Below are positions 44,881 through 53,777 of a DNA stretch of 64,000 nt, one piece after another. Under the pieces are notes generated by a model. That model saw only the letters and a program-made list of their open reading frames with translations, was not told the DNA's origin and made no database searches. Every line of letters begins with the position of its first letter. Positions within the stretch are counted from its first letter, which is position 1. Where the stretch lies: the NCBI GenBank assembly GCA_009841225.1, contig VXMF01000039.1, positions 1-64,000 on the forward strand, in the 5' to 3' direction. Origin of the DNA: Terriglobia bacterium (GTDB taxonomy: Bacteria; Acidobacteriota; Terriglobia; Bryobacterales; UBA6623). Both the position numbers and the translations under genes were made by a program.

Positions 44881-45840
44881 CTACCTGATCCGCCTCAGGA
44901 ACGTGACGCGACCGATCTCAACCCACTCCGCCACGAAGATGTTGCCTTCGTGGTCGAAGCAGGCACCGTGCGGGCAAACAAACTTGCCCGCGGGGAAGTG
45001 GCTGCGGTCAAGCAGCCGTCGCTCTCGCCAATCGCCCGGCCCCGTGCCAAGGTGGCCGATAACGTCGTTGGCGGAATCCAGCAGGGTGACGCGCGCGGCC
45101 AGATCAGGCACCAACAGCGTGCCATCGCGGAAGATGTCGAAGTGGCACGGCAAGTCGACGCCGCCCGCGAAGCGCAAGTGATTGCCGTCGAGGTCGAAGT
45201 ACTGCAGGCGATGGTTGGAGCGGTCCGCGACAAGGACCTCCTCGGCTCCGCTACGGGCATCGATTTCGATTCCGTGCGGACAGTGCAGGTTGCCGGGAGC
45301 CTCGCTCTGTCCGCCGCCAAAGGTCTGGAGATAGCGGCCCTCGCGGTCGTAGCGAACCACGTAGCTCGAACCGTAGCCATCGGCAACGTAGAGGTCGCCG
45401 TTGCGCGCCACCGCGAGATTCGTGGGCTTCCAAGACGGGGCCAGCCGGCCTTCGCGGACGGCATAGGCCGGCGATTCCGACGGGTATCCCAGGGTGAGCA
45501 GGACCTCGCCGTCAAGTCTGGTCTTTTGCACGATGCCGCGGCGGATATCGCAGAAGTAGAGATATTCATCGCCGCCCTCGCGGGTGAGACGGAAGCCGTG
45601 CGCCCCGCCGGCAAACGCACCGCCCCATGACTTGACGAACGTGCCCTGCGGATCGAACACCACCACCGAGTGATCGCTGGGAGAGTCTGCGTGAACGGTG
45701 TGGTGGACGTAGACGAAGCCCTCGGAATCCACTTGGACTCCGTGGCAGTTTCCATAGCGGATGCTGGCCGGAAGGTCGCCCCAGTCGTGGTGCACCTCGT
45801 AAGCCCTGTCGGCGGCTTCGACGATTGGCAGGGAGGGCAT
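44881..45840 (-). CDS. NHL-repeat beta-propeller protein
   Basis: A 319-residue protein built of NHL-type propeller repeats, visible as CHGVQVDSEGFVYV, PTNLAVARNGDLYVADGYG, PHGIEIDARS with VLVADRSNHRLQYFD, and CPHGACFDHEGNIFVAEW. It resembles peptidylglycine alpha-amidating-lyase-like and 6-bladed propeller proteins. No signal peptide is seen. The ATG at 45840 is preferred since a TACAAT at 45854-45849 ends eight bases upstream; ATGs at 45846 and 45891 are alternatives. The gene converges with the ShosTA-type pair across about 180 nt and is divergent from a GT2 gene. Function unknown. Confidence 0.75.
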   Translation of the reverse strand: MPSLPIVEAADRAYEVHHDWGDLPASIRYGNCHGVQVDSEGFVYVHHTVHADSPSDHSVVVFDPQGTFVKSWGGAFAGGAHGFRLTREGGDEYLYFCDIRRGIVQKTRLDGEVLLTLGYPSESPAYAVREGRLAPSWKPTNLAVARNGDLYVADGYGSSYVVRYDREGRYLQTFGGGQSEAPGNLHCPHGIEIDARSGAEEVLVADRSNHRLQYFDLDGNHLRFAGGVDLPCHFDIFRDGTLLVPDLAARVTLLDSANDVIGHLGTGPGDWRERRLLDRSHFPAGKFVCPHGACFDHEGNIFVAEWVEIGRVTFLRRIR

Positions 45841-46020
45841 GTCCATTGATTGTACGGAGCGGCACATGCTGCCAACGGCTGGGCGAATCACTCAGAGGAG
45901 CAGTACAAGCGCGGCGACGGCAACAGCTGCGGACGGCATCTCGGCGCGCTCGCGGTCTGCGCCGCGGGCCTACACTGGATCGTTGCCGATGGCGGGCGCT
46001 GCCAAGCGGGTTGGTTTGGA

Positions 46021-46746
46021 ATGTACGCGGGGCTGAGCATTGGCGCGGTGATTCCCGCGCACAACGAAGAGGACAACATCGGGGCTGTCGTGCGTGCCTT
46101 GCTGGCAGTGTCCGAGTCTCAGGGCCAGCCGGTGATCGACGAGGTAGTTGTTTGCGACAACGCTTCCTCGGACGCGACCGCCGAGCGGGCAGTCCTTGCC
46201 GGCGCGCGCGTTGTCGAGCAACAGCAGCCCGGCTATGGGATCGCCTGCCAGACAGCGATAGCTGCGCTGCCAGCGGTGGACGTGGTCCTGTTCGTCGACG
46301 GAGACCAGGCCTTTGACGTGCGGCAGTCCGTCGATCTCCTCGCGGCGATCGCGGACGGCGCCGACGTCGTGATCGGATCGCGCGTGCTTGGAACGGTGGA
46401 ACCCGGCGCGATGTCGCCGCCACAGGTGTTCGGCAACCGTGTCGCCGCGGTACTGATCCGATTGTTGTGGGGCAGGCGGATCACAGATCTCGGACCTTTC
46501 CGGGCTGTCCGCGCGGACGCGCTGCGCCGCTTGGATATGCGGGATGCCGCTTACGGCTGGACGGTGGAGATGCAGGTCAAGGCCATTCAGCACGGGATGA
46601 ACATGGTCGAGCGCCCAGTCGACACCCGTCGTCGTCGCTTCGGCAAGTCCAAGGTGGGCGGCACCGTCCGGGGCGTCGTCGGTGCCAGCGTCGGCATACT
46701 GTCGACCATCCTGCGGCTGCGCTGCTGCGGGAAGGGGCTCGGATGA
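46021..46746 (+). CDS. Glycosyltransferase family 2 protein
   Basis: A 241-residue GT-A glycosyltransferase resembling dolichol-phosphate mannose synthase-like enzymes without membrane helices. It opens with IGAVIPAHNEEDNIG, has VVVCDNASSDATAE for the nucleotide, the DxD-like VLFVDGDQA near residue 104, and a C-terminal TVEMQVKAIQHGM and RRRRFGKSKVGGTVRG segment. The ATG at 46021 begins the conserved domain, though the ribosome site is weak. The donor sugar and lipid or protein acceptor cannot be told, and no polysaccharide cluster surrounds it. Confidence 0.85.
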   Translation: MYAGLSIGAVIPAHNEEDNIGAVVRALLAVSESQGQPVIDEVVVCDNASSDATAERAVLAGARVVEQQQPGYGIACQTAIAALPAVDVVLFVDGDQAFDVRQSVDLLAAIADGADVVIGSRVLGTVEPGAMSPPQVFGNRVAAVLIRLLWGRRITDLGPFRAVRADALRRLDMRDAAYGWTVEMQVKAIQHGMNMVERPVDTRRRRFGKSKVGGTVRGVVGASVGILSTILRLRCCGKGLG

Positions 46747-46914
46747 GACCCGTCTGACAGCGAGGGGCCGGTGCCGTGAAGAGCCAAGCGCTGACCGGCC
46801 CTGCTCAGAGCCCGGCTGGCTCGCGCCGCGAAGGTTCAGATCATCGTTTCCCCGCAGCCTCAGGAACGATCCGAATCCGTTCGCTTCACGGCTGATTCGC
46901 CGTGAGACGCGCCG

Positions 46915-47643
46915 TTACCGGCTGTCAGGTCCTCGGACCATCGGCACGAACCGGACGGGCAGTTGGTTCCGCCGCCGGACATTCCCCCTAGCGTCCTTCG
47001 TGACCAAGACGATCTTCTGCGCGTCGGGATTCCTGCCTACGGGTGCCACGAGCCGGCCTTGCGTTGCGAGCTGGTCAACGAGGGCTTGGGGAAGCTCGGG
47101 CGGAGCGGCCGTGACAATGATTCGGTCGTAAGGGGCGTGCTCGGGCCAGCCGAGGTACCCGTCTCCCAGGCGAACGCTGACATTGCGGTAGTCCAGATCC
47201 TGAAGGATCTTCGCACTGCGCTCGGCAAGCTCCGGGACGATCTCGATGCTGTAGACGTGGTCGCATAGGGTCGCGAGAACCGCTGTTTGGTAACCGGATC
47301 CCGTCCCGATCTCTAGGACTCGGTGGTCGGGGTCAAGCTCTAGGAGTTCCGTCATGTAAGCGACGATGTAGGGCTGGGAGATGGTTTGGTCGAAACCGAT
47401 CGGCAACGGGGTATCAGAAGTGGAGTAGGTGCGAACCGACTCCGGGACGAATTGCTCCCGCCGGACCGTGCGCATCGCCTCGAGCACTCGGGGATCCCGT
47501 ACCCCGCGGGCCTCGATCTGCTGCCGGACCATGCGCACGCGCTGGCTATCCCACCCTTCCCGCTGCGACTGCGCGGGGCCAGTCAGGACCGCGAGAGCGA
47601 TCGCTACCACCACTGCGCAGCCGAGAAGGATTCGCCCTAGCAT
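46915..47643 (-). CDS. pcm: Protein-L-isoaspartate O-methyltransferase with signal peptide
   Basis: A 242-residue PCMT that methylates isoaspartyl residues to start their repair. The SAM site is LEIGTGSGYQTAVL (about 110-123), preceded by the substrate region PIGFDQTISQPYIVAYM, and VTAAPPELPQAL follows. An N-terminal hydrophobic stretch (about 4-24, ending PAQSQ) looks like a cleavable signal peptide, so the protein may act outside the cytoplasm, where SAM supply is unclear. The ATG at 47643 is the only start giving this leader; a shorter cytoplasmic form would need a non-ATG start. Confidence 0.88.
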   Translation of the reverse strand: MLGRILLGCAVVVAIALAVLTGPAQSQREGWDSQRVRMVRQQIEARGVRDPRVLEAMRTVRREQFVPESVRTYSTSDTPLPIGFDQTISQPYIVAYMTELLELDPDHRVLEIGTGSGYQTAVLATLCDHVYSIEIVPELAERSAKILQDLDYRNVSVRLGDGYLGWPEHAPYDRIIVTAAPPELPQALVDQLATQGRLVAPVGRNPDAQKIVLVTKDARGNVRRRNQLPVRFVPMVRGPDSR

Positions 47644-47753
47644 CGACAGCGCTCATGGTACCAACCGACCATCGCACGCTAGCCGATCCCCGCCGGGCTG
47701 GCCCTAGGAAACTCTAGGCAAACTCACCGGCCGCCAGATCGGCTCATTGATTG

Positions 47754-49175
47754 TCAAGCCTGCGCCCGGGGGCGTCGGTTCCTAGCGCGCATCCAGAAGT
47801 AGAGGGGGACTCCCAGCGCGATGACGACGAGTCCGGAGCCCGAAGTGGCGGGATTCTCCCGCAGGGCGTTGGCAACGATCAATAGGCACGCCACCGCGAA
47901 GCAGAGCGGCGCGAAAGGATAGCCCCAAGCGCGGAAAGGCCGGGTCTCCGACGGATGCCTTCTCCGCAGCACGAACACCGCGAACACCGCGATGCCCGCG
48001 AACAACACGACAGCAAAGCCCGTGTACTCCACGAGTTGGCCGAAAGTGCCCGTCAGGACTAGGATGCCGCTCCAGGCGGCCTGTGCCGCAATGGCTACGA
48101 CCGGCGTGCGAAACCGCGGGTGCACCCGGGCTACAGCGCCAAAGAACAGCCCGTCACGAGCCATCGCATAGTAGACCCGCGGTCCGGCGATCACCATCGC
48201 GCTGATGCTGGCCGCGATCATCACGATCGACGCCGCGGCCCAGGCTCCGCCCGCGCCACTGCCGAACAGCCGCTCCACGGCGATGTCGCCGATACGGATC
48301 GACTGATTCAGAAAATCCTCGACCGGCATCGCGTACAGGTACACCATGTTCAGGGAGAGGTAGATCAGCACGACAACCGCGGTGCCCATCAGCAGAGCCC
48401 GCGGAACGTTCCGTCCCGGGTTTCGGATCTCCTCGCTGACGTATGCCGCAGCATTCCATCCCGAGTAACTGAACAGCACGGGTATCAGCGCGAACACCCA
48501 GTTCGACAACTCTATCGATCCGCCGCCCGCATAGTTCGTCACGTCGCCCCGCCCGATCGAGAATCCTAGTGCCACGACGATGACCAACGCCGTGACTTTC
48601 ACGCCCGCCAGCAGGTTATGGACGATGCGGCCGGGACCTAGGCCCGCACTGTGAATGACCGACAATCCAGCGATGGCCGCAAGCGCCACCAGCGCTTGTG
48701 CCGAGATCGTCAACGAGAAGAATGGCAGCGGTATGGAAAGAATCGGCGTCGTGTCTGCGGCCGCAGGAATGAATCGGCCCAAGATCGCTGCCATGCCGAC
48801 CGCGCTGGCCGCGATGGCGCCGGAGAATCCCGCGACGAACGACGTCCAGCCAGTGAGAAACCCGAATATCGGGCCGTAGGCTTCCCGGAGGTAGACGTAC
48901 TCGCCTCCAGCCCGCGGGCGTAACGCGGCCAGCTCTGCGTACCCGAGCGCCCCAGCAAAGGCCAGTGCCCCACCGACCAGCCAAACGCCAAGCATCGCCC
49001 ATGGACTGGGTGCCAACTGGGCCACAACGGCAGGAACAATGAATATCCCTCCGCCGATCACATTGGAGACGACGATCGCGGCACCGTCCAATGAACCCAG
49101 CTTTCGGTCCAGGGTCGCTGGGGAGCCTCCCCCGTGGTCAGCGGCCGTCGGTGGGCGCGAGTCAGCTGTTGGCAC
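47754..49175 (-). CDS. APC-superfamily amino acid permease
   Basis: A 473-residue transporter with about 12 membrane helices plus two C-terminal ones. The APC signature VVSNVIGGGIFIVPAVVA lies in helix 1, GGEYVYLREAYGP after helix 2-3, SYSGWNAAAYVSEEIRNPGRNVPRA near helix 6-7. The start is uncertain: a GTG at 49175 puts about 35 residues before helix 1, and no ATG is available in frame; a TTG closer to helix 1 is also possible. It is divergent from the exported methyltransferase gene and 110 nt after pcm. Substrate not inferable beyond amino acids. Confidence 0.85.
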   Translation of the reverse strand: MPTADSRPPTAADHGGGSPATLDRKLGSLDGAAIVVSNVIGGGIFIVPAVVAQLAPSPWAMLGVWLVGGALAFAGALGYAELAALRPRAGGEYVYLREAYGPIFGFLTGWTSFVAGFSGAIAASAVGMAAILGRFIPAAADTTPILSIPLPFFSLTISAQALVALAAIAGLSVIHSAGLGPGRIVHNLLAGVKVTALVIVVALGFSIGRGDVTNYAGGGSIELSNWVFALIPVLFSYSGWNAAAYVSEEIRNPGRNVPRALLMGTAVVVLIYLSLNMVYLYAMPVEDFLNQSIRIGDIAVERLFGSGAGGAWAAASIVMIAASISAMVIAGPRVYYAMARDGLFFGAVARVHPRFRTPVVAIAAQAAWSGILVLTGTFGQLVEYTGFAVVLFAGIAVFAVFVLRRRHPSETRPFRAWGYPFAPLCFAVACLLIVANALRENPATSGSGLVVIALGVPLYFWMRARNRRPRAQA

Positions 49176-49281
49176 GTGGCATACTGGGGCAGCGTCGCAG
49201 CCCTGCCAGATCGACCGGGGCGAGCGGTGAGGACACGTTCCCCGCAGCGCTGCCAAAGGGAACCCGAAGGGGGGAATTGAT

Positions 49282-49932
49282 ATGCAGCTTCGAAGAGTCC
49301 GAGTAACGGCGATAGCGATTGTCCTCGGCACCGTCGGCGCGTCGGAAGGTGTTGCTTGGCAGCTGGGATCGCGAACTGCGGAAGGATGGATCGAAACCCT
49401 CGACCGGCCCGAACGAGTCAAGCGACTCCAGATCGACGAGGTGATCGCCAGGCTCCGGCTCAAGCCCGGAGACATCCTGACGGACATCGGTGCCGGCGCG
49501 GGAGTGTTCACCGTGCCATTCGCACGCGCCGTTGCTCCTGGCGGCAAAGTCTATGCCGTGGAGGTGGACCAAGGGCTTGTCGACCACATCGCGGAGAAGG
49601 TGCGAGTCGAGGGCGTCTCGAACGTCGAAACTGTGCTCGGCGAGTTCACGGACCCAAATCTTCCGACACGGGACATCGATCTGGCGTTCTTTCACGACGT
49701 CTTGCACCATGTCAAGGATCGAGCCGTCTACCTCAAGAACCTCGCCCGTTACATCAAACCAGCCGGCAGAGTTGCGATTATAGAGCGCGGGCACACACGG
49801 CCGGAAGAGCACGAGATGCATATGAGCCAAGAAGAGGTGACCGCGTGGATGGCCGACGTGGGTTTCCAACCCTCGGAGGAGCATTACCTGTTCGAGGGCG
49901 GGAAGTGGTTCGTGGTGTATTCAAGGCGCTGA
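49282..49932 (+). CDS. Exported class I SAM-dependent methyltransferase
   Basis: A 216-residue protein with a probable signal peptide (about 1-24) followed by a short linker and a class I methyltransferase domain: TDIGAGAGVFTVPFA (68-81), VYAVEVDQG, and DLAFFHDVLHHVKD resembling motif IV. GGGGGA lies before the ATG at 49282. Related proteins with leaders are found in Acidobacteriota and Planctomycetota, with unknown substrates. It lies 2.4 kb from another exported methyltransferase (pcm), on the other side of the APC permease. Confidence 0.78.
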   Translation: MQLRRVRVTAIAIVLGTVGASEGVAWQLGSRTAEGWIETLDRPERVKRLQIDEVIARLRLKPGDILTDIGAGAGVFTVPFARAVAPGGKVYAVEVDQGLVDHIAEKVRVEGVSNVETVLGEFTDPNLPTRDIDLAFFHDVLHHVKDRAVYLKNLARYIKPAGRVAIIERGHTRPEEHEMHMSQEEVTAWMADVGFQPSEEHYLFEGGKWFVVYSRR

Positions 49933-50331
49933 AGGCGTTTTCCTCCGCGTGTTTGGCCTTGGCCGAAGGGCCGGCGGCTTGAACGGTACAGGCTGCGGCT
50001 GCGCCCGGACAAGGAGCGGTGCCCCAGAGATGGGCGCATCTCGCGCGCGTGTTTCGGGGGCACGGGAAACACAACCGTCTCAGGGACAACAGCATGCGGC
50101 TGTCGAGCTCTTCATACCAAGTCACATACATATTGCGGAAGTGGATATGGCGCTTCAGCGGGAGGGCGCGCCTGAATGCGGCGATCAACATTCGCAGGGC
50201 TGGGATCGACGCGTTGGCGTCGGGAACGTGTGGCGACGGCGGGAGCGTCGGCGCGGAACGGTATGCCGAAGGGCCCGCCGTTCTTGGGCGCTTAGGCAAA
50301 TAACGCCCCTTTGTTAGACTGCGATTTGGCC
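49933..50331. other. 399-nt intergenic stretch without a supported gene
   Basis: This spacer between the methyltransferase gene and lpd contains several short open frames in both directions, none with a convincing start, ribosome site or recognisable product. A locally AT-richer patch lies at about 50110-50150. The 3' end (50292-50320) carries the probable lpd promoter. It could hold a small RNA or a decayed gene, but nothing proves either. Confidence 0.4.
50292..50320 (+). promoter_or_regulatory. Probable promoter of the lpd-lipB-E2 operon
   Basis: An extended -10, TGTTAGACT (50312-50320), lies 17 nt after a weak -35-like TTAGGC (50292-50297). The predicted start is about 5 nt before the lpd ATG. 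The -10 belongs to the TAGACT type seen at dnaA and argS. Confidence 0.45.
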
Positions 50332-51726
50332 ATGGATCACGATGTCTTGGTCATCGGCAGCGGGCCCGGTGGCTACGTAGCGGCTATTCGCGCCGCCCAG
50401 TATGGCCTCAAGGTTGGAGTGGTCGAAAAGGACCCTCACTTGGGAGGCACTTGCCTGCACGTCGGCTGCATCCCGACCAAGGCCTTGCTGCACTTTGCGG
50501 AGGTGTACGAGTCTGCGCTCAACGGCAAGCAGATCGGCGTGCTGGCCGATAGCGTCTCGATTGATTTCAAGACGATGGGCAAGCGCAAGACCGAAATCGT
50601 CGGCAAGCATGCGGCCGGTCTCGGGCAGCTGTTCAAGCGGCACAAGATCAGCACCATCGCCGGATACGCAACGTTGCAAGGGGCCGGCAAGGTCAAGGTG
50701 GCAGGTCCGGACGGGGAGCGCACGCTGAAAGCAGGACACATCGTCTTGGCGACCGGCTCGGAAGCCCGCATGCTGCCTGGCTTGGACGTCAAGTCGGGGC
50801 GCGTGCTGACGAACGTCGAAGTTCTGGACCTCGAACAGGTGCCTGGATCACTGGCTGTCATCGGCGCTGGCGCGGTGGGGGTCGAGTTTGCCTCGATGTA
50901 CCGCAGCTTCGGAGCGGATGTCGCCCTCTTCGAGATGCTGCCCCGCGTGGTTCCCCTCGAAGACGAGGAAGTCTCGGCCGGGCTGCTGCGGGCGTTCAAG
51001 GCCAAGGGTATCGAGGTGTTTGCCGATACGGCCGTGGACAAGATCGAGGAAACTTCGAGCGGCGTCAAGCTGGCGTTCAAAGACCCGGCCGGAAAGGAGC
51101 AGACACGGGAGTTCGAGAAGCTGCTCGTCGCGGTCGGCCGCAAGCCCAACACCGAGAATGTCGGCCTCGAAAACACGGCGATCTCGACCGATCAGGGATT
51201 CATCCCGGTCAACGGGTATATGGAAACCGCCGAGATGGGCGTCTACGCCATCGGCGATATCGTGGCGGGCACGCCCCAGCTGGCGCACGTAGCATCGGCG
51301 GAGGGCCTGGTCGCCGCCGCGCGCATCGCCGGACGGCCGGTCGAGCCAATCGACTACAACCTGAACCCGAACTGCACGTACTGTGAGCCGCAGATCGCGA
51401 GTGTCGGGCTCAGCGAGGCCAAGGCCCGCGCCGCCGGCTGGAACGTCAAGGTCTCGAAGTTCCCGTTTGCGGCCAACAGCAAGGCGTCGATCCTCGACAG
51501 CCCTGCGGGGTTCGTCAAGGTCGTGGCTGACGAGGAGTTCGACGAGATCCTCGGCGTGCACATTCTCGGGCCGCAAGCGACGGAGCTGATTCACGAGGCG
51601 ATCGTGGCGATGAAGAGCGAGGCCACCGCCGAGTCGATGCGCACGACCACTCACGCGCACCCGACGCTGTCAGAAGCAGTTCTCGACGCATTCAACGGAA
51701 TCTACGGGCAGGCCATCAATGCCTGA
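50332..51726 (+). CDS. lpd: Dihydrolipoyl dehydrogenase (E3)
   Basis: FAD- and NAD-dependent oxidoreductase that reoxidises lipoyl groups of 2-oxo-acid dehydrogenase complexes. It is 464 residues with the FAD motif VIGSGPGGYVAAI (7-19), redox-active disulfide C41 and C46 in GGTCLHVGCIPTK, the NAD motif VIGAGAVGVEFAS and the C-terminal HAHPTLSEA with the catalytic His-Glu pair. The ATG at 50332 begins the conserved domain. The lipB start overlaps its stop by 8 nt, giving translational coupling. Confidence 0.96.
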   Translation: MDHDVLVIGSGPGGYVAAIRAAQYGLKVGVVEKDPHLGGTCLHVGCIPTKALLHFAEVYESALNGKQIGVLADSVSIDFKTMGKRKTEIVGKHAAGLGQLFKRHKISTIAGYATLQGAGKVKVAGPDGERTLKAGHIVLATGSEARMLPGLDVKSGRVLTNVEVLDLEQVPGSLAVIGAGAVGVEFASMYRSFGADVALFEMLPRVVPLEDEEVSAGLLRAFKAKGIEVFADTAVDKIEETSSGVKLAFKDPAGKEQTREFEKLLVAVGRKPNTENVGLENTAISTDQGFIPVNGYMETAEMGVYAIGDIVAGTPQLAHVASAEGLVAAARIAGRPVEPIDYNLNPNCTYCEPQIASVGLSEAKARAAGWNVKVSKFPFAANSKASILDSPAGFVKVVADEEFDEILGVHILGPQATELIHEAIVAMKSEATAESMRTTTHAHPTLSEAVLDAFNGIYGQAINA

Positions 51727-52477
51727 AGCGGTTCTCGGCACGGCAGGGCTCTCCGCGGACGTCATGCCCTCCGCCCGGACTTGCGAAGTTCGCGATCTGG
51801 GTCGGTGCGGATACCGCGAGGCCTGGGATGTCCAGTTGGACTTGGTGCGGCGCCGCAAGCTGGGGGAGGTCTGCGACCATCTGCTGTTCGTGGAGCACCC
51901 GCCGACCATCACGATGGGTCGGAACGCCGATGCGGCGCACATCTTGGCCGCGCCAGGCCGGCTCCGCCAGCTCGGCTTCTCCGTGGAGGAAACAGATCGC
52001 GGCGGGGACGTGACCTATCACGGCCCTGGGCAAGTGGTGGCGTATCCGATCCTGGACCTGAAGCAGTGGCGCCGCGATGTCGGCGCCTACCTGCGGGCGC
52101 TCGAAGAGGTCATCATGGCGGTGCTGCTGGATTTCGGCATCGAGTCGCGACGCGTCGAAGGTCTGACCGGCGTGTGGGTCGCGGATGCCAAGATCGCGGC
52201 TCTGGGCGTCCACCTAAGCCGCTGGGTCACGTCGCACGGGCTCGCGCTGAACGTGAGCACGGACCTGGACCACTTCAACTGGATCGTGCCGTGCGGGCTG
52301 ACCAAGCCGGTCACTTCGATGGAGAGGGTCCTGGGCAAGGCACCTAGCCGCCAGGCCGTGATCGAGTCGATGAGCGCGAGGTTTGGCGAGGTCTTCGGTC
52401 GCACCATCGTCGGTAGTCTGTACAGCAACGGGGCCGTGAGCAGGACTGAAGAGGCAAGGAAGGGCGGAAATGGCTGA
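51719..52477 (+). CDS. lipB: Octanoyltransferase LipB
   Basis: Transfers octanoyl from acyl carrier protein to lipoyl domains, the first step of lipoate synthesis. The 252-residue protein has RGGDVTYHGPGQVVAYPILDL (94-114) and the catalytic pair K158 (WVADAKIAALG) and C192 (PCGL). It overlaps lpd by 8 nt and the E2 gene by 8 nt, so it sits between the enzyme that reoxidises lipoate and the protein that carries it. lipA is not in this window. Confidence 0.95.
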   Translation: MPEAVLGTAGLSADVMPSARTCEVRDLGRCGYREAWDVQLDLVRRRKLGEVCDHLLFVEHPPTITMGRNADAAHILAAPGRLRQLGFSVEETDRGGDVTYHGPGQVVAYPILDLKQWRRDVGAYLRALEEVIMAVLLDFGIESRRVEGLTGVWVADAKIAALGVHLSRWVTSHGLALNVSTDLDHFNWIVPCGLTKPVTSMERVLGKAPSRQAVIESMSARFGEVFGRTIVGSLYSNGAVSRTEEARKGGNG

Positions 52478-53741
52478 CGTTGTCATGCCCCAGATGGGGG
52501 AGAGCATTGTCGAAGGCACCATCACGAAGTGGCTGAAAGGCCCCGGCGACAAGGTGGAGCGCGACGAGGTGCTGTTCGAGATCTCGACGGACAAGGTCGA
52601 TTCGGAGGTTCCTTCGCCGGATTCGGGCGTGTTGGAAGCGATCTTCTTCCCCGAGGGCGAGACAGTCGAGATCAACACGGTGGTAGCCGTCATAGGCGAC
52701 GGCTCCAAGCTCGGCCAGCACGCTGCGCCGACGGCCGCCCCGGCCACCTCTGCCCCGGCCGAGCCCGCGCCAGTCGAGCCGGCCGCACCGCCCGAAGAGG
52801 CAGGGCCGACTCCCGCAGCTGCTCCCGAGCCTGCTGCGGCAGATTCCGGCAAGCGTGTCCACAGCTCGCCGTTGGTGCGACGTATCGCGAAGGAAAAGGG
52901 AATCGACCTAGCCACGCTGGGCAAGGGTACCGGCGCGGGCGGCCGCCTCACCAAGAAGGACATCCTGGCGTACATCGAGAGCCAGGAGCGGGCTGTCGAC
53001 TCAGGTCTCCCGGCAACGGCTTTCCCGCCCGCTCCCGAAGCGCGCTTCGGCGATTTCGATGTCGAGCCGCTCAGCGCGATGCGCCGGAGCATCGCCGAGC
53101 ACATGGTGCGGACCAAGCGGACCTCTCCGCACGTCTCGACCGTGCATGCGGTCGATTGCACCAACATTGCCAAGCTGCGCAATGCAGCCAAGGACAAGTT
53201 CTTGGAGCAGAACGGCACGAAGCTGACGTTCCTGCCGTTCTTCCTGCAGGCCGCAGCGTCCGCCCTGAAGGCCTACCCGACGGTAAACGCGTCGCTGGAC
53301 GGCAAGCAGTTGATCAAGCACAACGACGTCAACATCGGCATAGCCGTGGCGTTGGACTGGGGTCTGATCGTGCCCGTCATCCGCAAGGCCGACGAGCTGA
53401 GCCTGCTCGGCATGCAGCGAGCCGTGAACGACCTCGCCGCGCGGGCGCGCTCCAAGGCGCTCAAGCCGGACGAGATTTCACAGGGCACCTTCTCTGTTTC
53501 CAACTACGGCAGCTACAATTCGCTGCTGGCCACCCCCGCCATCAACCAGCCGCAAGTGGCGATCCTTGGAATCGGCTCTGTCACGAAGACGCCGGTTGTC
53601 ATCAACGACGCGATCGCGATCCGGTCGATGGCCTACCTTACGCTGAGCTTCGACCACCGCGTGATGGATGGCGCGATCGCGGATCTGTTCTTGGAACACA
53701 TCCGCGAGATCGTGGAAAACTGGAGCACGCCCGTCCTGTAG
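52470..53741 (+). CDS. 2-oxo acid dehydrogenase dihydrolipoamide acyltransferase (E2)
   Basis: A 423-residue E2 component. One lipoyl domain carries the attachment lysine K42 in ISTDKVDSE. An Ala/Pro-rich linker (about 83-128) leads to the E3/E1-binding domain (131-169) and the catalytic acyltransferase domain, which ends with SFDHRVMDGAIADLF holding the catalytic His and Asp. Features fit either the 2-oxoglutarate (SucB) or a pyruvate/branched-chain complex, so no symbol is given. The ATG overlaps the lipB stop. No E1 gene is near. Confidence 0.92.
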   Translation: MADVVMPQMGESIVEGTITKWLKGPGDKVERDEVLFEISTDKVDSEVPSPDSGVLEAIFFPEGETVEINTVVAVIGDGSKLGQHAAPTAAPATSAPAEPAPVEPAAPPEEAGPTPAAAPEPAAADSGKRVHSSPLVRRIAKEKGIDLATLGKGTGAGGRLTKKDILAYIESQERAVDSGLPATAFPPAPEARFGDFDVEPLSAMRRSIAEHMVRTKRTSPHVSTVHAVDCTNIAKLRNAAKDKFLEQNGTKLTFLPFFLQAAASALKAYPTVNASLDGKQLIKHNDVNIGIAVALDWGLIVPVIRKADELSLLGMQRAVNDLAARARSKALKPDEISQGTFSVSNYGSYNSLLATPAINQPQVAILGIGSVTKTPVVINDAIAIRSMAYLTLSFDHRVMDGAIADLFLEHIREIVENWSTPVL

Positions 53742-53777
53742 GGAGGGTGCCTCGGGGGCGGTGCAGGTCTGGTAGCG

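Noticed and set aside
44700..44888. Short plus-strand frame (62 codons) after the PRTase gene
   Set aside because: It has a TTG start, no ribosome site, no recognisable product, and overlaps the end of the NHL gene.
50019..50303. Short plus-strand frame (94 codons) before lpd
   Set aside because: No ribosome site, no recognisable domain, and the composition is not clearly coding; kept only as part of an unexplained spacer.
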